This document shows positions 9,672 through 17,518 of a DNA stretch of 64,000 nucleotides, one piece after another. This stretch comes from Parvularculaceae bacterium (lineage in GTDB: Bacteria; Pseudomonadota; Alphaproteobacteria; Caulobacterales; Parvularculaceae). Both the position numbers and the translations under genes were made by a program. The DNA is taken from positions 35,024 through 99,023 of the forward strand of contig JACADZ010000076.1 of assembly GCA_013389105.1 (NCBI GenBank), given 5' to 3'. Numbering within the stretch: position 1 is the stretch's first letter; each line of letters begins with the position of its first letter. The notes below the pieces were generated by a model. It was not told where the DNA came from. It saw only the letters and a list, made by a program, of their open reading frames with translations, and ran no database searches.

Positions 9672-9702
9672 AAAAAAAAGGAGGCGGAAGCCTCCTTTTT
9701 TC
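9672..9702 (-). terminator. Rho-independent terminator after the Flp pilin gene
   Basis: A GGAGGC / GCCTCC stem with a GGAA loop (9680-9695) is flanked by A and T runs on both sides, so it can act in either direction. It sits 21 bases after the pilin stop and before cpaA. This allows high pilin expression with limited read-through into the assembly genes. Confidence 0.88.
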
Positions 9703-9722
9703 CTTCAAACTGGCGGCGGCTC

Positions 9723-9890
9723 TTAGCGGTTCGCGAGTTCGCTGTCGACTTCTTCGAAGGTCGACGAGAGCTCGGTTCCGACGGCGCGGACCATCGCGAT
9801 GATCGCGACGCCGATCAGGGCGGCGATGAGGCCGTATTCGATGGCCGTGGCGCCGTCTTCGTCTTTCAAGAAGCGATTGAACAGTTTCAT
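9723..9890 (-). CDS. flp: Flp/Fap-type major pilin (55 aa, absent from ORF track)
   Basis: ATG at 9890, stop at 9723-9725; too short for the supplied track. I translate it as MKLFNRFLKDEDGATAIEYG followed by LIAALIGVAI and a polar tail ending SELANR. This is the classic type IVb Flp prepilin: a short basic/acidic leader, cleavage after Gly13, Glu at +5 and Tyr at +6 of the mature chain, then one hydrophobic helix. Mature length is about 42 residues. It is the structural subunit for the cpa/tad machine downstream, and the adjacent cpaA encodes its processing peptidase. Confidence 0.96.
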   Translation of the reverse strand: MKLFNRFLKDEDGATAIEYGLIAALIGVAIIAMVRAVGTELSSTFEEVDSELANR

Positions 9891-10049
9891 TGGGTCGACT
9901 CCTGGTTACTTTAGTCTTCGCACCGCTGACGAGGCGATGCGCCCGTCAGATGACCCTTTATCGCAGCGTCCGATTAAAAAAAGTTGAACAACTCAGTATC
10001 AGGAGACTTTTTATCCGTCTGCAGAATGAGGCGTTATGGTGAATAATGG

Positions 10050-10769
10050 TTACGCGGCGAGCTTTCCGAACCGGTTCATGTCGGAAATGATCAGTCCGGG
10101 ATAGTCTCGCTTTGCGACCCCTTCCTGGATTAGCAAGGCTATTGCGGCCGCGGCGGCCGGCTCGTCGACGCCGCTGGCTTCAGCAAGTTCACGATGTTTG
10201 GGCATTCGCGGAATTCGCCAGTCCCCGTTCGCTGTGTCCCGTTCCACGTATCGCATCAGGACCGCGAATACCCGGCGCTCCGGCGTCGTTTCGGACGGAG
10301 CGCTTTGGATGACCCCCGTCGCGAGCGCGAGCGCGAAGTGCTGCATCAGCTTTCGGGTTAATGACGGCCGCTGAGCGACAATTTCGAGGAAGGCGGCGGA
10401 ATCGACAGATAGAACCTCGGAATCTTCTTCGGCTGTGAGCGTCGCCTTGTGGGCGCGGGAATTCTCGACCGAGGCGACCGCTTCGGCCAGCGCGAAAAAC
10501 TGACCGGCCGCGACGTCTTCGAAAAGCATGGAGCCGTTGGAGTCCGCGATCGCGGCCTTCAGCCGACCGGACGCGACAAAGTAGAATTCGGCGCCGTCGA
10601 ACTGTCCGAGAGCGAACACCGGCTCGCCCCTTGAATAAAACCGCCGGCGCGAAATGCCGGCGAGCGCCTCGAGAACCGTGTGCGGCAGGTCGCCGAAAAG
10701 GGTCGCGCCCTTGACCAGCTCGGAAGTCCCGGCGTCGTCTGATGTGGGAACGAGTTGCGTCGCTGACAT
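10050..10769 (-). CDS. Crp/Fnr-family transcriptional regulator
   Basis: 239 residues from the ATG at 10769 (MSATQLVP), which has GGAGAGG upstream; the ORF-track start at 10925 would run through the neighbour's promoter. Residues ~20-145 form a cyclic-nucleotide-binding beta-roll (LFGDLPHTVLEAL, then RGEPVFALGQFDGAEFYFVASG), and ~155-239 a winged helix (KHRELAEASGVDEPAAAAAI). No Cys cluster of the Fnr type is visible, so it is not an obvious Fe-S sensor. The roll lacks a clear GExx(A/G)RAA phosphate cassette, so cAMP binding is uncertain. Divergent from a pilus-domain gene and upstream of the pilin, so pilus control is a reasonable guess. Confidence 0.85.
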   Translation of the reverse strand: MSATQLVPTSDDAGTSELVKGATLFGDLPHTVLEALAGISRRRFYSRGEPVFALGQFDGAEFYFVASGRLKAAIADSNGSMLFEDVAAGQFFALAEAVASVENSRAHKATLTAEEDSEVLSVDSAAFLEIVAQRPSLTRKLMQHFALALATGVIQSAPSETTPERRVFAVLMRYVERDTANGDWRIPRMPKHRELAEASGVDEPAAAAAIALLIQEGVAKRDYPGLIISDMNRFGKLAA

Positions 10770-10809
10770 TGAGACCTCTCCGTGTTCCGCTCTTATCGAG
10801 TCGATCATT

Positions 10810-10872
10810 TTAACTTCAGGTAAAAAGCTCCGCGAAGACGATCCGTCCGGACCTGCGTTAAGCCTCCGTTGA
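10810..10872. promoter_or_regulatory. Divergent intergenic region with two imperfect CtrA-like boxes
   Basis: Between the Crp-like gene and the CpaC-N gene, TTAA-N7-TAAA (10810-10824) and TTAA-N7-TTGA (10858-10872) each differ from the CtrA consensus TTAA-N7-TTAA at one base. One-mismatch matches are easy to find by chance, so this is a weak call, offered because tad/pil genes are CtrA targets in Caulobacter. Confidence 0.25.
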
Positions 10873-10917
10873 CCGCTGGAGATATAGAACAGAGGGGACG
10901 CCATTCTCGGATCACTC

Positions 10918-11379
10918 ATGCGCACGCTCGTCCTTGCCCTGATCGTTTCAGCCGCCGCGATGCCGGCCTCAGCCGAGGAAGTTTGGCTGACGATCGATCA
11001 GGTCCGCCCCTATGAAATCGAACGTCCTGCCGGCCAGATCGTCGTCGGTAATCCGGCGATCGCGGATCTGACCGTTCAGGACAAGACGCGCGTCCTGCTG
11101 TACGGGAAGGCGCCGGGCCTCACCAACATGTACATTTTTGATGACGAGGGTCAGGTTATCGACAACCTCATCGTGCGGGTTCGGTCATCGAACTCCGAGA
11201 TGCTGACCATGTATCGCGGCCCCTCGCGCAGCACCTACCACTGCGCCGGAGCCTGCGAGGCCACGGTGACGGTTGGAGACGACAAGACCGTGTTCGGCGA
11301 CGTTAACTCTCAAGTTCAGCAGAAGGCGTCGCAAGTATCGTCAGGCGCCGGCGGCGGGTCGACCGGCACGGCCCAGTAG
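10918..11379 (+). CDS. Secreted protein with CpaC-type pilus-assembly N-terminal domain
   Basis: 153 residues. The signal peptide is MRTLVLALIVSAAAMPASA. The domain that follows (EVWLTIDQVRPYEIERPAGQ through VIDNLIVRV) matches the N-terminal region of CpaC secretins, including the IVVGNPAIADLTV block. The secretin domain itself is missing; instead there is a tail with a Cys pair (YHCAGACEATVTVGDD) and a Gly/Ser-rich end. It could assist the secretin or compete with it. It is not a pseudogene fragment: it has its own signal peptide and a clean stop, and similar stand-alone proteins occur near tad genes. Divergent from the Crp-like regulator. Confidence 0.82.
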   Translation: MRTLVLALIVSAAAMPASAEEVWLTIDQVRPYEIERPAGQIVVGNPAIADLTVQDKTRVLLYGKAPGLTNMYIFDDEGQVIDNLIVRVRSSNSEMLTMYRGPSRSTYHCAGACEATVTVGDDKTVFGDVNSQVQQKASQVSSGAGGGSTGTAQ

Positions 11380-11383
11380 GCGG

Positions 11384-12544
11384 TCACTCGCCGGCGACGG
11401 GTTCCTCAAAACTGTAGATTCGCGGCCGCTCCGGCGGCCGCAACTGCGTCCGGCACCAGGCGTCGATATCGCGGGCCGCCCGCTCGTTCAGCTGCTCTCC
11501 CCGCTTTAGCCGCAGGCGTGCGACCAGTCGGTTGACGCCGTCCGCCTGACGCATGACGGCGACCTCGCAGGCGGCGACGCTTGGATGCGCCCGGATAGTC
11601 GCAGCGATCTGGTCCGGAAATACGTTGACCGCGCCGACCTGCACCGCCCCGTCGCGACGGGGGCCGAGGCGAAACGAGCGCGTGTCGCTCCAGTCGAGCT
11701 GATCCATCGAGGAAAACGCTGTTTCCCCGACCGGATTGACGCGAACAATGCCGTCGCCGTCGCGACGCCAGTGCTCGAAGAGCGTGAAGGGCTCGGACAA
11801 AGTGTCCCGCCAGGCGACGAGCCCGGTTTCGGTCGAGCCGTAGAGTTCCCTAATGGCGCCAAAGCCGCTCTTGCGCATTTCGGCCCCGAGTTCGGGCGCC
11901 AGCGTCTCGCCGAAAGCGACGCCGATGACGTTGTCCGGCGCGCGCAGCCCGTCGCTGATCAAATACCGCCAGATCGTCGGCGTCGCCACTAGCGCGTCGC
12001 CAAACTGCAGCATGTCGCGAAGTTCGTCCAACGCTCGGCCGCGCGCGTCAATACTCTCGATCCGCAAAAGATTGGCCGCGAGCACCGTGGTCACGAAGGC
12101 GATCAGACCGTGCGGCGCCACAAGGGAAACGATGCGCCGCCGCCCGTGAAGGAGATTGGCCGCGGCGGCGGCGTCCTTGTAGACGGCGGCCGCCGCATGC
12201 TCGACGACGGCGGCGGCGCCGGACCGGCCACCCGGCTTGAAGCGGAGGCGGCGCAGATCCCGCATGGCGGCGGTCTCAATTCTGTCGGCCCAGTCGGCGA
12301 CGACCGCCCCCAGCGTCGGGTCGATGGCGCCCTCCAGTCCGAAGAAGCGCTCGACGGCGGCGGCGCAATGGGCGCGTTCGGCGGCGTCAAGACCAATACC
12401 GTTCGCGCCAATCGGCGTATCGCCCGTCCATGACGCGGCGGTCAAGAAATCGATGTATCGCTTGAATTCGCCGCTCAGCTCATCGAAGAGGATGCCAGCG
12501 ATGACCTTGGCCGCCTGCTGCGACGAAATCGTGAACGCGTTCAC
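11384..12544 (-). CDS. Acyl-CoA-ligase-like protein (4-coumarate:CoA ligase/PYP-activation type) with altered core motifs
   Basis: 386 residues with a GTG start, the last gene of the pab run and 1 base from the pabC-like stop. It belongs to the adenylate-forming superfamily: LYGSTETG is motif A5, and QVGAVNVFPDQIAATIRAHP matches the A8 hinge region. The size and pattern recall the short ligases that activate 4-coumarate for photoactive yellow protein. Two functional motifs look broken. The phosphate loop expected as TSGSTGxPK reads KPGGRSGAA, and the chain ends in EEPVAGE where the A10 catalytic Lys would lie. No PYP or ammonia-lyase gene is nearby. It is either a non-adenylating relative or an unusual aminobenzoate/hydroxybenzoate activator; function unproven. 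Confidence 0.7.
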   Translation of the reverse strand: MNAFTISSQQAAKVIAGILFDELSGEFKRYIDFLTAASWTGDTPIGANGIGLDAAERAHCAAAVERFFGLEGAIDPTLGAVVADWADRIETAAMRDLRRLRFKPGGRSGAAAVVEHAAAAVYKDAAAAANLLHGRRRIVSLVAPHGLIAFVTTVLAANLLRIESIDARGRALDELRDMLQFGDALVATPTIWRYLISDGLRAPDNVIGVAFGETLAPELGAEMRKSGFGAIRELYGSTETGLVAWRDTLSEPFTLFEHWRRDGDGIVRVNPVGETAFSSMDQLDWSDTRSFRLGPRRDGAVQVGAVNVFPDQIAATIRAHPSVAACEVAVMRQADGVNRLVARLRLKRGEQLNERAARDIDAWCRTQLRPPERPRIYSFEEPVAGE

Positions 12545-12545
12545 G

Positions 12546-13376
12546 TCAGATCAATCCTCTGCGAAGATCGTCGGCGAGGGCGTCGGAGTACCACGACTGG
12601 AGCCTCTCTAGCGCCTGCGTCGCCTGGACGGAGGCGTCGGCCCCGGCGCAAGGCGCGACCCCCCTCAGGCTATTTGTGAGAAAGATCCCGCCATTCGCCA
12701 CCTCCTCCGGACGAATGGCTCGTTCAGTGATTTTGACTCCATGGGCGCCCCCGAGCAGCAACCCGCGCACGACGCCCGGAAGGGCGCCGTCCGCGACTCG
12801 TGGCGTGGCGACGACGCCGTCAGGCGCTATCAGAAACAGGTTTGCGACGGTCGCGCATGCGACATCGCCGTGCTCGTTCAGCATGATCGCTTCATCGAAA
12901 CCGCGACTGCGCGCCTCGGCAAGAGCCGCGAGATTATCGACATAGCCGCCGATCAGTTTGCAGCGCGCGGCGATCGACCCGGCGCAGCGCGCGTAACTCG
13001 CAAGACTGATCGTGATCGGTCGAGTCGCGCGCTCTATCGGCGTCAGCGTGATCAGGAGAGTCGCCGAAGCTCTGCCGTCCGGGCCACGTCCGGCCGGTCC
13101 GCCCGTCACCGTAAGTCGCAAGGCGCCGCGCCCATTGACGCCGTTGCGGTCGGCCAGATTCTTCGCCACGCCGCGCACGTCGACATCAGAATTGAATGCA
13201 ATTCCCAGCACTCTGAGGCCGCAACGGAGTCGTTCCAGGTGAGCGTCGAGAAAAGCGCAGGCGCCGCCTTCAACGTAGATGGTCTCAAAGGCGCCATGCC
13301 CCAGTAATAGCCCTCGATCCTCGGCGCTGACGGCCCGTTCGCTTTCCACGTAGGCCCCGTCGAGAAAGACGATCAT
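12546..13376 (-). CDS. pabC: Fold-type IV PLP enzyme, aminodeoxychorismate lyase-like
   Basis: 276 residues from the ATG at 13376 (MIVFLDGAYV), which overlaps the pabA stop as ATGA; the longer track start would sit inside pabA. It belongs to the class IV aminotransferase/ADC lyase family. The N-terminal signature is DRGLLLGHGAFETIYV, the PLP Lys is at ~140 in ARCKLIGGYVDNLAAL, and the late block is FLTNSLRGVAPC. Context (pabB-pabA) argues for 4-aminobenzoate formation. One oddity: the family segment V-T-E-x-x-x-A-N-L-F, whose Glu contacts the PLP ring nitrogen, reads VACATVANLF here, so the Glu is replaced by Cys. Confidence 0.82.
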   Translation of the reverse strand: MIVFLDGAYVESERAVSAEDRGLLLGHGAFETIYVEGGACAFLDAHLERLRCGLRVLGIAFNSDVDVRGVAKNLADRNGVNGRGALRLTVTGGPAGRGPDGRASATLLITLTPIERATRPITISLASYARCAGSIAARCKLIGGYVDNLAALAEARSRGFDEAIMLNEHGDVACATVANLFLIAPDGVVATPRVADGALPGVVRGLLLGGAHGVKITERAIRPEEVANGGIFLTNSLRGVAPCAGADASVQATQALERLQSWYSDALADDLRRGLI

Positions 13377-13945
13377 TCCCGGCTCGTCGTCAGTTCGAGA
13401 AAGTTGCCGATGATCTTCCGGCCCCATGGCGTCAGCAGAGACTCTGGATGGAACTGGACGCCATGCCACCGCGCATGAACATGGCGCACGCCCATCAGTT
13501 CGCCCCCCTCGCTCCAGGCGTTAGCTAGCAGGTCGCCGCCCGACAATTCGCCGACGAGCGAGTGATACCGTCCCGCCGCGAACGGACTCGGCACCCCGCA
13601 CAGGACGCCGGTCGCGTCATGATGAATGAGGGATGCTTCTCCGTGCAGCGGCTGCTTCGCCCTCGCGACCGCGCCGCCATGGGCTTCAACGAGACACTGA
13701 TGGCCAAGACAGACGCCCAGGAGCGGCGTCCTGCGGTCAAGTCGCGCCAGAAAGTCGAGGCATACGCCGGCGTCCGCCGGCTTCCCCGGACCGGGCGACA
13801 AGATTACGCCCGCGACGGCGGTAGCGAGCAGGGCGTCGACCGACATGGCGTCGTTGCGCACGATCAAGGTCTCTTCGCCGGCTTCTCGCACATAGCGTGC
13901 GAGATTATGAACGAAGGAATCGTAATTATCGATGATCAGAATCAC
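13373..13945 (-). CDS. pabA: Aminodeoxychorismate/anthranilate synthase glutaminase subunit
   Basis: 190 residues, a full-length class I glutamine amidotransferase. Catalytic Cys79 lies in LLGVCLGHQ; His166 and Glu168 lie in VQFHPES. The N-terminal MILIIDNYDSFVHNLARYV is typical of PabA/TrpG. It supplies ammonia to the PabB subunit. Its start overlaps the pabB stop (ATGA) and its stop overlaps the pabC start, so the three are translationally coupled. Assigned as PabA rather than TrpG because its partner is PabB-type. Confidence 0.92.
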   Translation of the reverse strand: MILIIDNYDSFVHNLARYVREAGEETLIVRNDAMSVDALLATAVAGVILSPGPGKPADAGVCLDFLARLDRRTPLLGVCLGHQCLVEAHGGAVARAKQPLHGEASLIHHDATGVLCGVPSPFAAGRYHSLVGELSGGDLLANAWSEGGELMGVRHVHARWHGVQFHPESLLTPWGRKIIGNFLELTTSRE

Positions 13946-15303
13946 AGCTGATCGAGCCCCATAGCGGCCAGCGCGTCCCGCGCTTTCAAAAGGGTCTCGC
14001 GATACTCCGCTTCCGGATCAGATCGGAGCGTCACGCCGCCGCCGACCGGGACAGTGATCTTGGTCGCGCCGTCGCGCCGTTCAGCGATGAGGAGTCGAAT
14101 GGCGACAGCAAAATCCGCCCCTCCCCGATCATCGATGTAGCCGATCGCGCCGCAATAGGGACCGCGGCCGCGCCCCTCGATCGCTGCAATCGTCCTCATC
14201 GCTTCGACCTTCGGCGCGCCCGTGACGGAGCCGCATGGAAACAACGCCTTCAGCACATCCGCCGCCGTCATGCCGTTGCGCAGTCGCCCGGAGATTTTTG
14301 AGGCGAGATGGTGGATGCCTGGCGTCGAGACGAGCGCGCAGATCGCATCCTCGCGAATAGAGCCGTCTGCGCAAACGGTCGATAGATCGTTGCGGAGGAG
14401 ATCCGCGATCATCACGTTTTCAGCGCGGTCTTTGGCGCTTCTCTGAAGCTCCTGCGCCAGACGCTCGTCCTCATACGCATCGGCGCTTCTGGGCCGTGTG
14501 CCCTTGATCGGCTCCGCCGTCACCCTCCAACCGTCGCCATCGGCCGCAACGGAGAAAAACCGCTCGGGAGACGCTGAGAGAATTGCCCCCTGCCTGTAAC
14601 AAAGATAGGCCCCAAACCGTGCGCGCTGCGCCAGTCGTATGAAAATCTGATACGGCGCGACCGTTTCGACGCATTCGGCGACAATCTGTTGCGACAGGTT
14701 GACCTGAAAGAATGCGCCGCCGCGAATGAGCTCTATCGCATCGGCGACGGCGCGGGCGTAGGTCTGCGGCGTGAAGTTCGAGCGTGGCGGCTCGAACATG
14801 AAGGCGCCATCCTGCCTGGCGCCCTCCCCGCCGAGGGCGTCCTCCAGCCGCCGCACGTCGCGCTCCGCGCGTCCGACGACGAAGGCGCGGTTCGCCGCAT
14901 GGTTGAACAGGACCGAGGCGTCGTAGGCGCCAAAAGCGCAATCAGGGAACAGGAACGGCGACGGCGGCCCCTCCGCCGTCGGTTCGACGAGAGCGCCGAG
15001 CTCATATCCAGCGAAGCCGATCAGTCCAGTCAGGAATGGAGAGCGGCATTCGTTCGGTCCGGCGCAGCGCCGCATCTGATGAAGAGCGCCAAGCACGTCG
15101 AACGGCGGGCGCTCTGACTTGCGGCCGTCAAGAATCGCCAGCCCTCGCCGGCACTCAAGACGCATCGATGGAAAGGCGGCGACTATCGACCAACCCGGAG
15201 CCGACGCTTCTGAACCCGCATGCAGAAGGCAGGCGTAGGGTTCCTCCGCCAGCGGCGCGAAGGCGTCGAGCGGCGACCGAAAGGCGATCTCGCGGACGAT
15301 CAT
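13942..15303 (-). CDS. pabB: Aminodeoxychorismate synthase component I
   Basis: 453 residues from the ATG at 15303 (MIVREIAFRS); the longer track start runs into the divergent gene's leader. It is a chorismate-binding enzyme. The motif PIKGTRPR has the Lys that marks PabB (TrpE has PLAGT), then STPGIHHLASKISGRL and FPCGSVTGAPKVEAM. It converts chorismate and ammonia to 4-amino-4-deoxychorismate. First gene of a four-gene minus-strand unit and divergent from the AI-2E-family permease across 76 bases, where the promoter must lie. Confidence 0.93.
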   Translation of the reverse strand: MIVREIAFRSPLDAFAPLAEEPYACLLHAGSEASAPGWSIVAAFPSMRLECRRGLAILDGRKSERPPFDVLGALHQMRRCAGPNECRSPFLTGLIGFAGYELGALVEPTAEGPPSPFLFPDCAFGAYDASVLFNHAANRAFVVGRAERDVRRLEDALGGEGARQDGAFMFEPPRSNFTPQTYARAVADAIELIRGGAFFQVNLSQQIVAECVETVAPYQIFIRLAQRARFGAYLCYRQGAILSASPERFFSVAADGDGWRVTAEPIKGTRPRSADAYEDERLAQELQRSAKDRAENVMIADLLRNDLSTVCADGSIREDAICALVSTPGIHHLASKISGRLRNGMTAADVLKALFPCGSVTGAPKVEAMRTIAAIEGRGRGPYCGAIGYIDDRGGADFAVAIRLLIAERRDGATKITVPVGGGVTLRSDPEAEYRETLLKARDALAAMGLDQL

Positions 15304-15379
15304 GGGGCCGATTGATAGCAGGCTCCAGCGTAGACGCGAACCGTGGCGCCGCCGAACAAATCGGCTTAAAGGCCCGACC

Positions 15380-16486
15380 ATGACCGACTTGGCGAAACCG
15401 AGCGGGCCGACGCGTGCGTTCTATGGGCTCGCCCTCGCGGCGCTCATAGGATTCATCGCCTATGTCGGACGAGGCGTCATCATTCCCGTCGTCGTCGCCG
15501 GGTTTTTGAGCTTCTTTATCTTCACGCTCAAACAGTCGATCAAGCGCGGTCCGCTGATTGGACGCTACCTCCCCGACTGGCTATGCTTCTTGTTCGCATT
15601 CGCCATCATCGGCCTTGTCTTCCTCTTCATAGTCGATGTCGTCCGCGACAATGTGGGCGTTCTCGTTGCAAAGTCGGGCGAGTACGAATCACGCCTGCGC
15701 GATCTTTCGGGCGAGGCTATCGCGTTTCTTCATCGTCTCGCGATCCTGCCTCAGGATTTCATGGGCGGCCTCGACGAGCTCCGGCGCCAGGCCTTGGGCG
15801 CCGTGCGGCCTCTGATTGCGCAGACCGGCCAGGCGCTGCGCGCGGTGACGGCCAACTTCGTCACCATCGCCCTATATACCGTGTTCATGCTGGTCGAGCG
15901 TGGACGAATTTTCAAGAAGATCAGCATGCTGAGCACCGATGCACAGGAGCGTCGCGCGGTCGACGAGACGATTACGGACATCGGCGCAATGGTGCGGGAG
16001 TATGTGACCATCAAGACGCTGATCAACCTGACGGTTGCAGGGATCAGCTTCGTAATCATGCGCTTGGTCGGCGTTGAATTCGCTGGATTCTGGGCGCTGC
16101 TGATATTTCTCCTCAACTATATCCCTATAGTCGGCTCGATCAGCGCGATCGCGTCAATCACCTTGTTCGTCCTGGTGCAGCCCGAAGGCGGCGGCTTGCA
16201 GACGGCGTTGTTGACGCTGGCGCTGCTCGCCGGCGCGGAGCAATTGATGAGTTCGATCGTCGAGCCGAGACTGATGGGTCGCAGCCTCAATCTCAGTCCG
16301 CTGGTCATCCTTCTGTCATTGAGCGTCTGGGGCTCTCTTTGGGGTTTCGCCGGAGCGCTCCTCGCCGTGCCGATGACGGTGACGATGATGATCATCCTCA
16401 CGCAGTTCAAATCATCACGGCCGATCGCGATCCTGATGTCGGACTCGGGCAAGGTGGCGCCGATCAAGCACCTGAAAGAATCGTAG
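15380..16486 (+). CDS. AI-2E family permease
   Basis: 368 residues from the ATG at 15380 (MTDLAKPSG). It has about seven to eight hydrophobic segments: a pair at ~20-75, a cytosolic/periplasmic middle (VVRDNVGVLVAKSGEY), then a membrane bundle with GFWALLIFLLNYIPIVGSI and the conserved end EPRLMGRSLNLSPLVILLSL. Family members have been linked to autoinducer export (TqsA) or Na+/H+ antiport, so substrate is open. The stop abuts the convergent oxyR stop with no gap and no obvious terminator. Confidence 0.88.
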   Translation: MTDLAKPSGPTRAFYGLALAALIGFIAYVGRGVIIPVVVAGFLSFFIFTLKQSIKRGPLIGRYLPDWLCFLFAFAIIGLVFLFIVDVVRDNVGVLVAKSGEYESRLRDLSGEAIAFLHRLAILPQDFMGGLDELRRQALGAVRPLIAQTGQALRAVTANFVTIALYTVFMLVERGRIFKKISMLSTDAQERRAVDETITDIGAMVREYVTIKTLINLTVAGISFVIMRLVGVEFAGFWALLIFLLNYIPIVGSISAIASITLFVLVQPEGGGLQTALLTLALLAGAEQLMSSIVEPRLMGRSLNLSPLVILLSLSVWGSLWGFAGALLAVPMTVTMMIILTQFKSSRPIAILMSDSGKVAPIKHLKES

Positions 16487-17392
16487 TTACCCGGTTCGCT
16501 TCATCGCGCCCCTGAGAACGCCTGCAAGCGCCTCGGCCTCCTCACGACGTCCCGAGCTTCGCCGCCACGCCAGACCAATTCGGCGCGACGGGGCGGGGTC
16601 CGCAAATGGAACCGCCTTCAGCCCGCTGGTCTTTGCGAGGCCGGCATTCACCGCCATCTCCGGCAGCAGCGTGGCGCCGAGGCCCGAGAGCGCCATCTGC
16701 GTCAGCGTAAACAGGCTCGTCGCCGCGAAGCCCGCCGCTGTTGCGCCGCGCGCTAGCTTGCAGGCGTCTATTGCGTGGTCTCTGAGGCAATGCCCATCCT
16801 CGAGCAGGAGCAGGGTTTCGCCTGACAGGTCGTCAAGCGACATCGCCTTTTTGGCGGCATGCGGATGATCAGGCCGGGCGGCGAAATAGAAGCAGTCTTC
16901 GCCGAGGTCGATGACTTCCGCCCCCCGGACGTCGTAAGGAAAAGCAAGGACTGCGGCGTCAAGAAGCCCGGCGGACAGTCTGTCGACGAGGTTGGCCGTC
17001 AGGTCCTCGCGAAGATAGAGCTCCAGCCTGGGGAAGGCGGCGCGAAGCTTCGGCGCTGCCGCCGGCAGCAGGAACGGGGCGACCGTTGGGATCACGCCGA
17101 GGTGGAACTGGCCTTCAAGCGGCTGGCGCGCGGCAGCGGAGCGGGCAAGGTCTTCCGTGAGAGCGAGTATACGCTCCGCCCTCGCGACCACCGCCTCTCC
17201 CGAGGGGGTCAATGCGAAGGCCTTGGTTGAACGATCGACCAGCTGGCAGCGCAGGACGCCCTCCAGCTCCTTGATGGCCGAAGATAAAGTCGACTGCGAA
17301 ACGAGGCAGTCCTCGGCCGCCTTGGAAAAAGATTTGCGCCGCGCGAGCGCGTGGAAGAACTGAAGCTGTCTGACGGTTGGCAGGGGGATCAT
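16487..17392 (-). CDS. oxyR: OxyR, LysR-type peroxide sensor
   Basis: 301 residues. The N-terminal HTH (QLQFFHALARRKSFSKAAED) is followed by a substrate-binding-like domain. Cys202 and Cys211, nine residues apart in EDGHCLRDHAIDAC, match E. coli OxyR Cys199/Cys208, the redox switch. This distinguishes it from other LysR proteins. Divergent from ahpC across 126 bases, the normal arrangement for OxyR activation of peroxidase genes. The ATG at 17392 has only a weak ribosome site. Confidence 0.94.
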   Translation of the reverse strand: MIPLPTVRQLQFFHALARRKSFSKAAEDCLVSQSTLSSAIKELEGVLRCQLVDRSTKAFALTPSGEAVVARAERILALTEDLARSAAARQPLEGQFHLGVIPTVAPFLLPAAAPKLRAAFPRLELYLREDLTANLVDRLSAGLLDAAVLAFPYDVRGAEVIDLGEDCFYFAARPDHPHAAKKAMSLDDLSGETLLLLEDGHCLRDHAIDACKLARGATAAGFAATSLFTLTQMALSGLGATLLPEMAVNAGLAKTSGLKAVPFADPAPSRRIGLAWRRSSGRREEAEALAGVLRGAMKRTG

Positions 17393-17518
17393 TTTATCGG
17401 ATTTTTCGATGCACGCTTGAGCTATAATCTATTTGCTAAATTTTCAATGGCGCCTATGTAGGGCCTCGCGGAACGCGCTTCCGCCCCCATTTCGTATCCA
17501 TAAGCAAAGGAGAAGAAC
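17393..17518. promoter_or_regulatory. oxyR/ahpC divergent promoter region
   Basis: This AT-rich stretch holds TATAAT at 17423-17428 on the plus strand. On the minus strand TTGAAA (17447-17442) is 16 bases from TATAGC. The interval includes ATAATCTATTTGC, rich in the ATAG/CTAT-like quarter-sites that OxyR binds, but I cannot assign a full four-part site by eye. AAAGGAGAAGAAC precedes the ahpC ATG. Confidence 0.5.

Noticed and set aside
11384-12544. Photoactive yellow protein gene set
   Set aside because: Only the ligase resembles that system. No PYP and no tyrosine ammonia-lyase is encoded here, and ligase motifs are altered.
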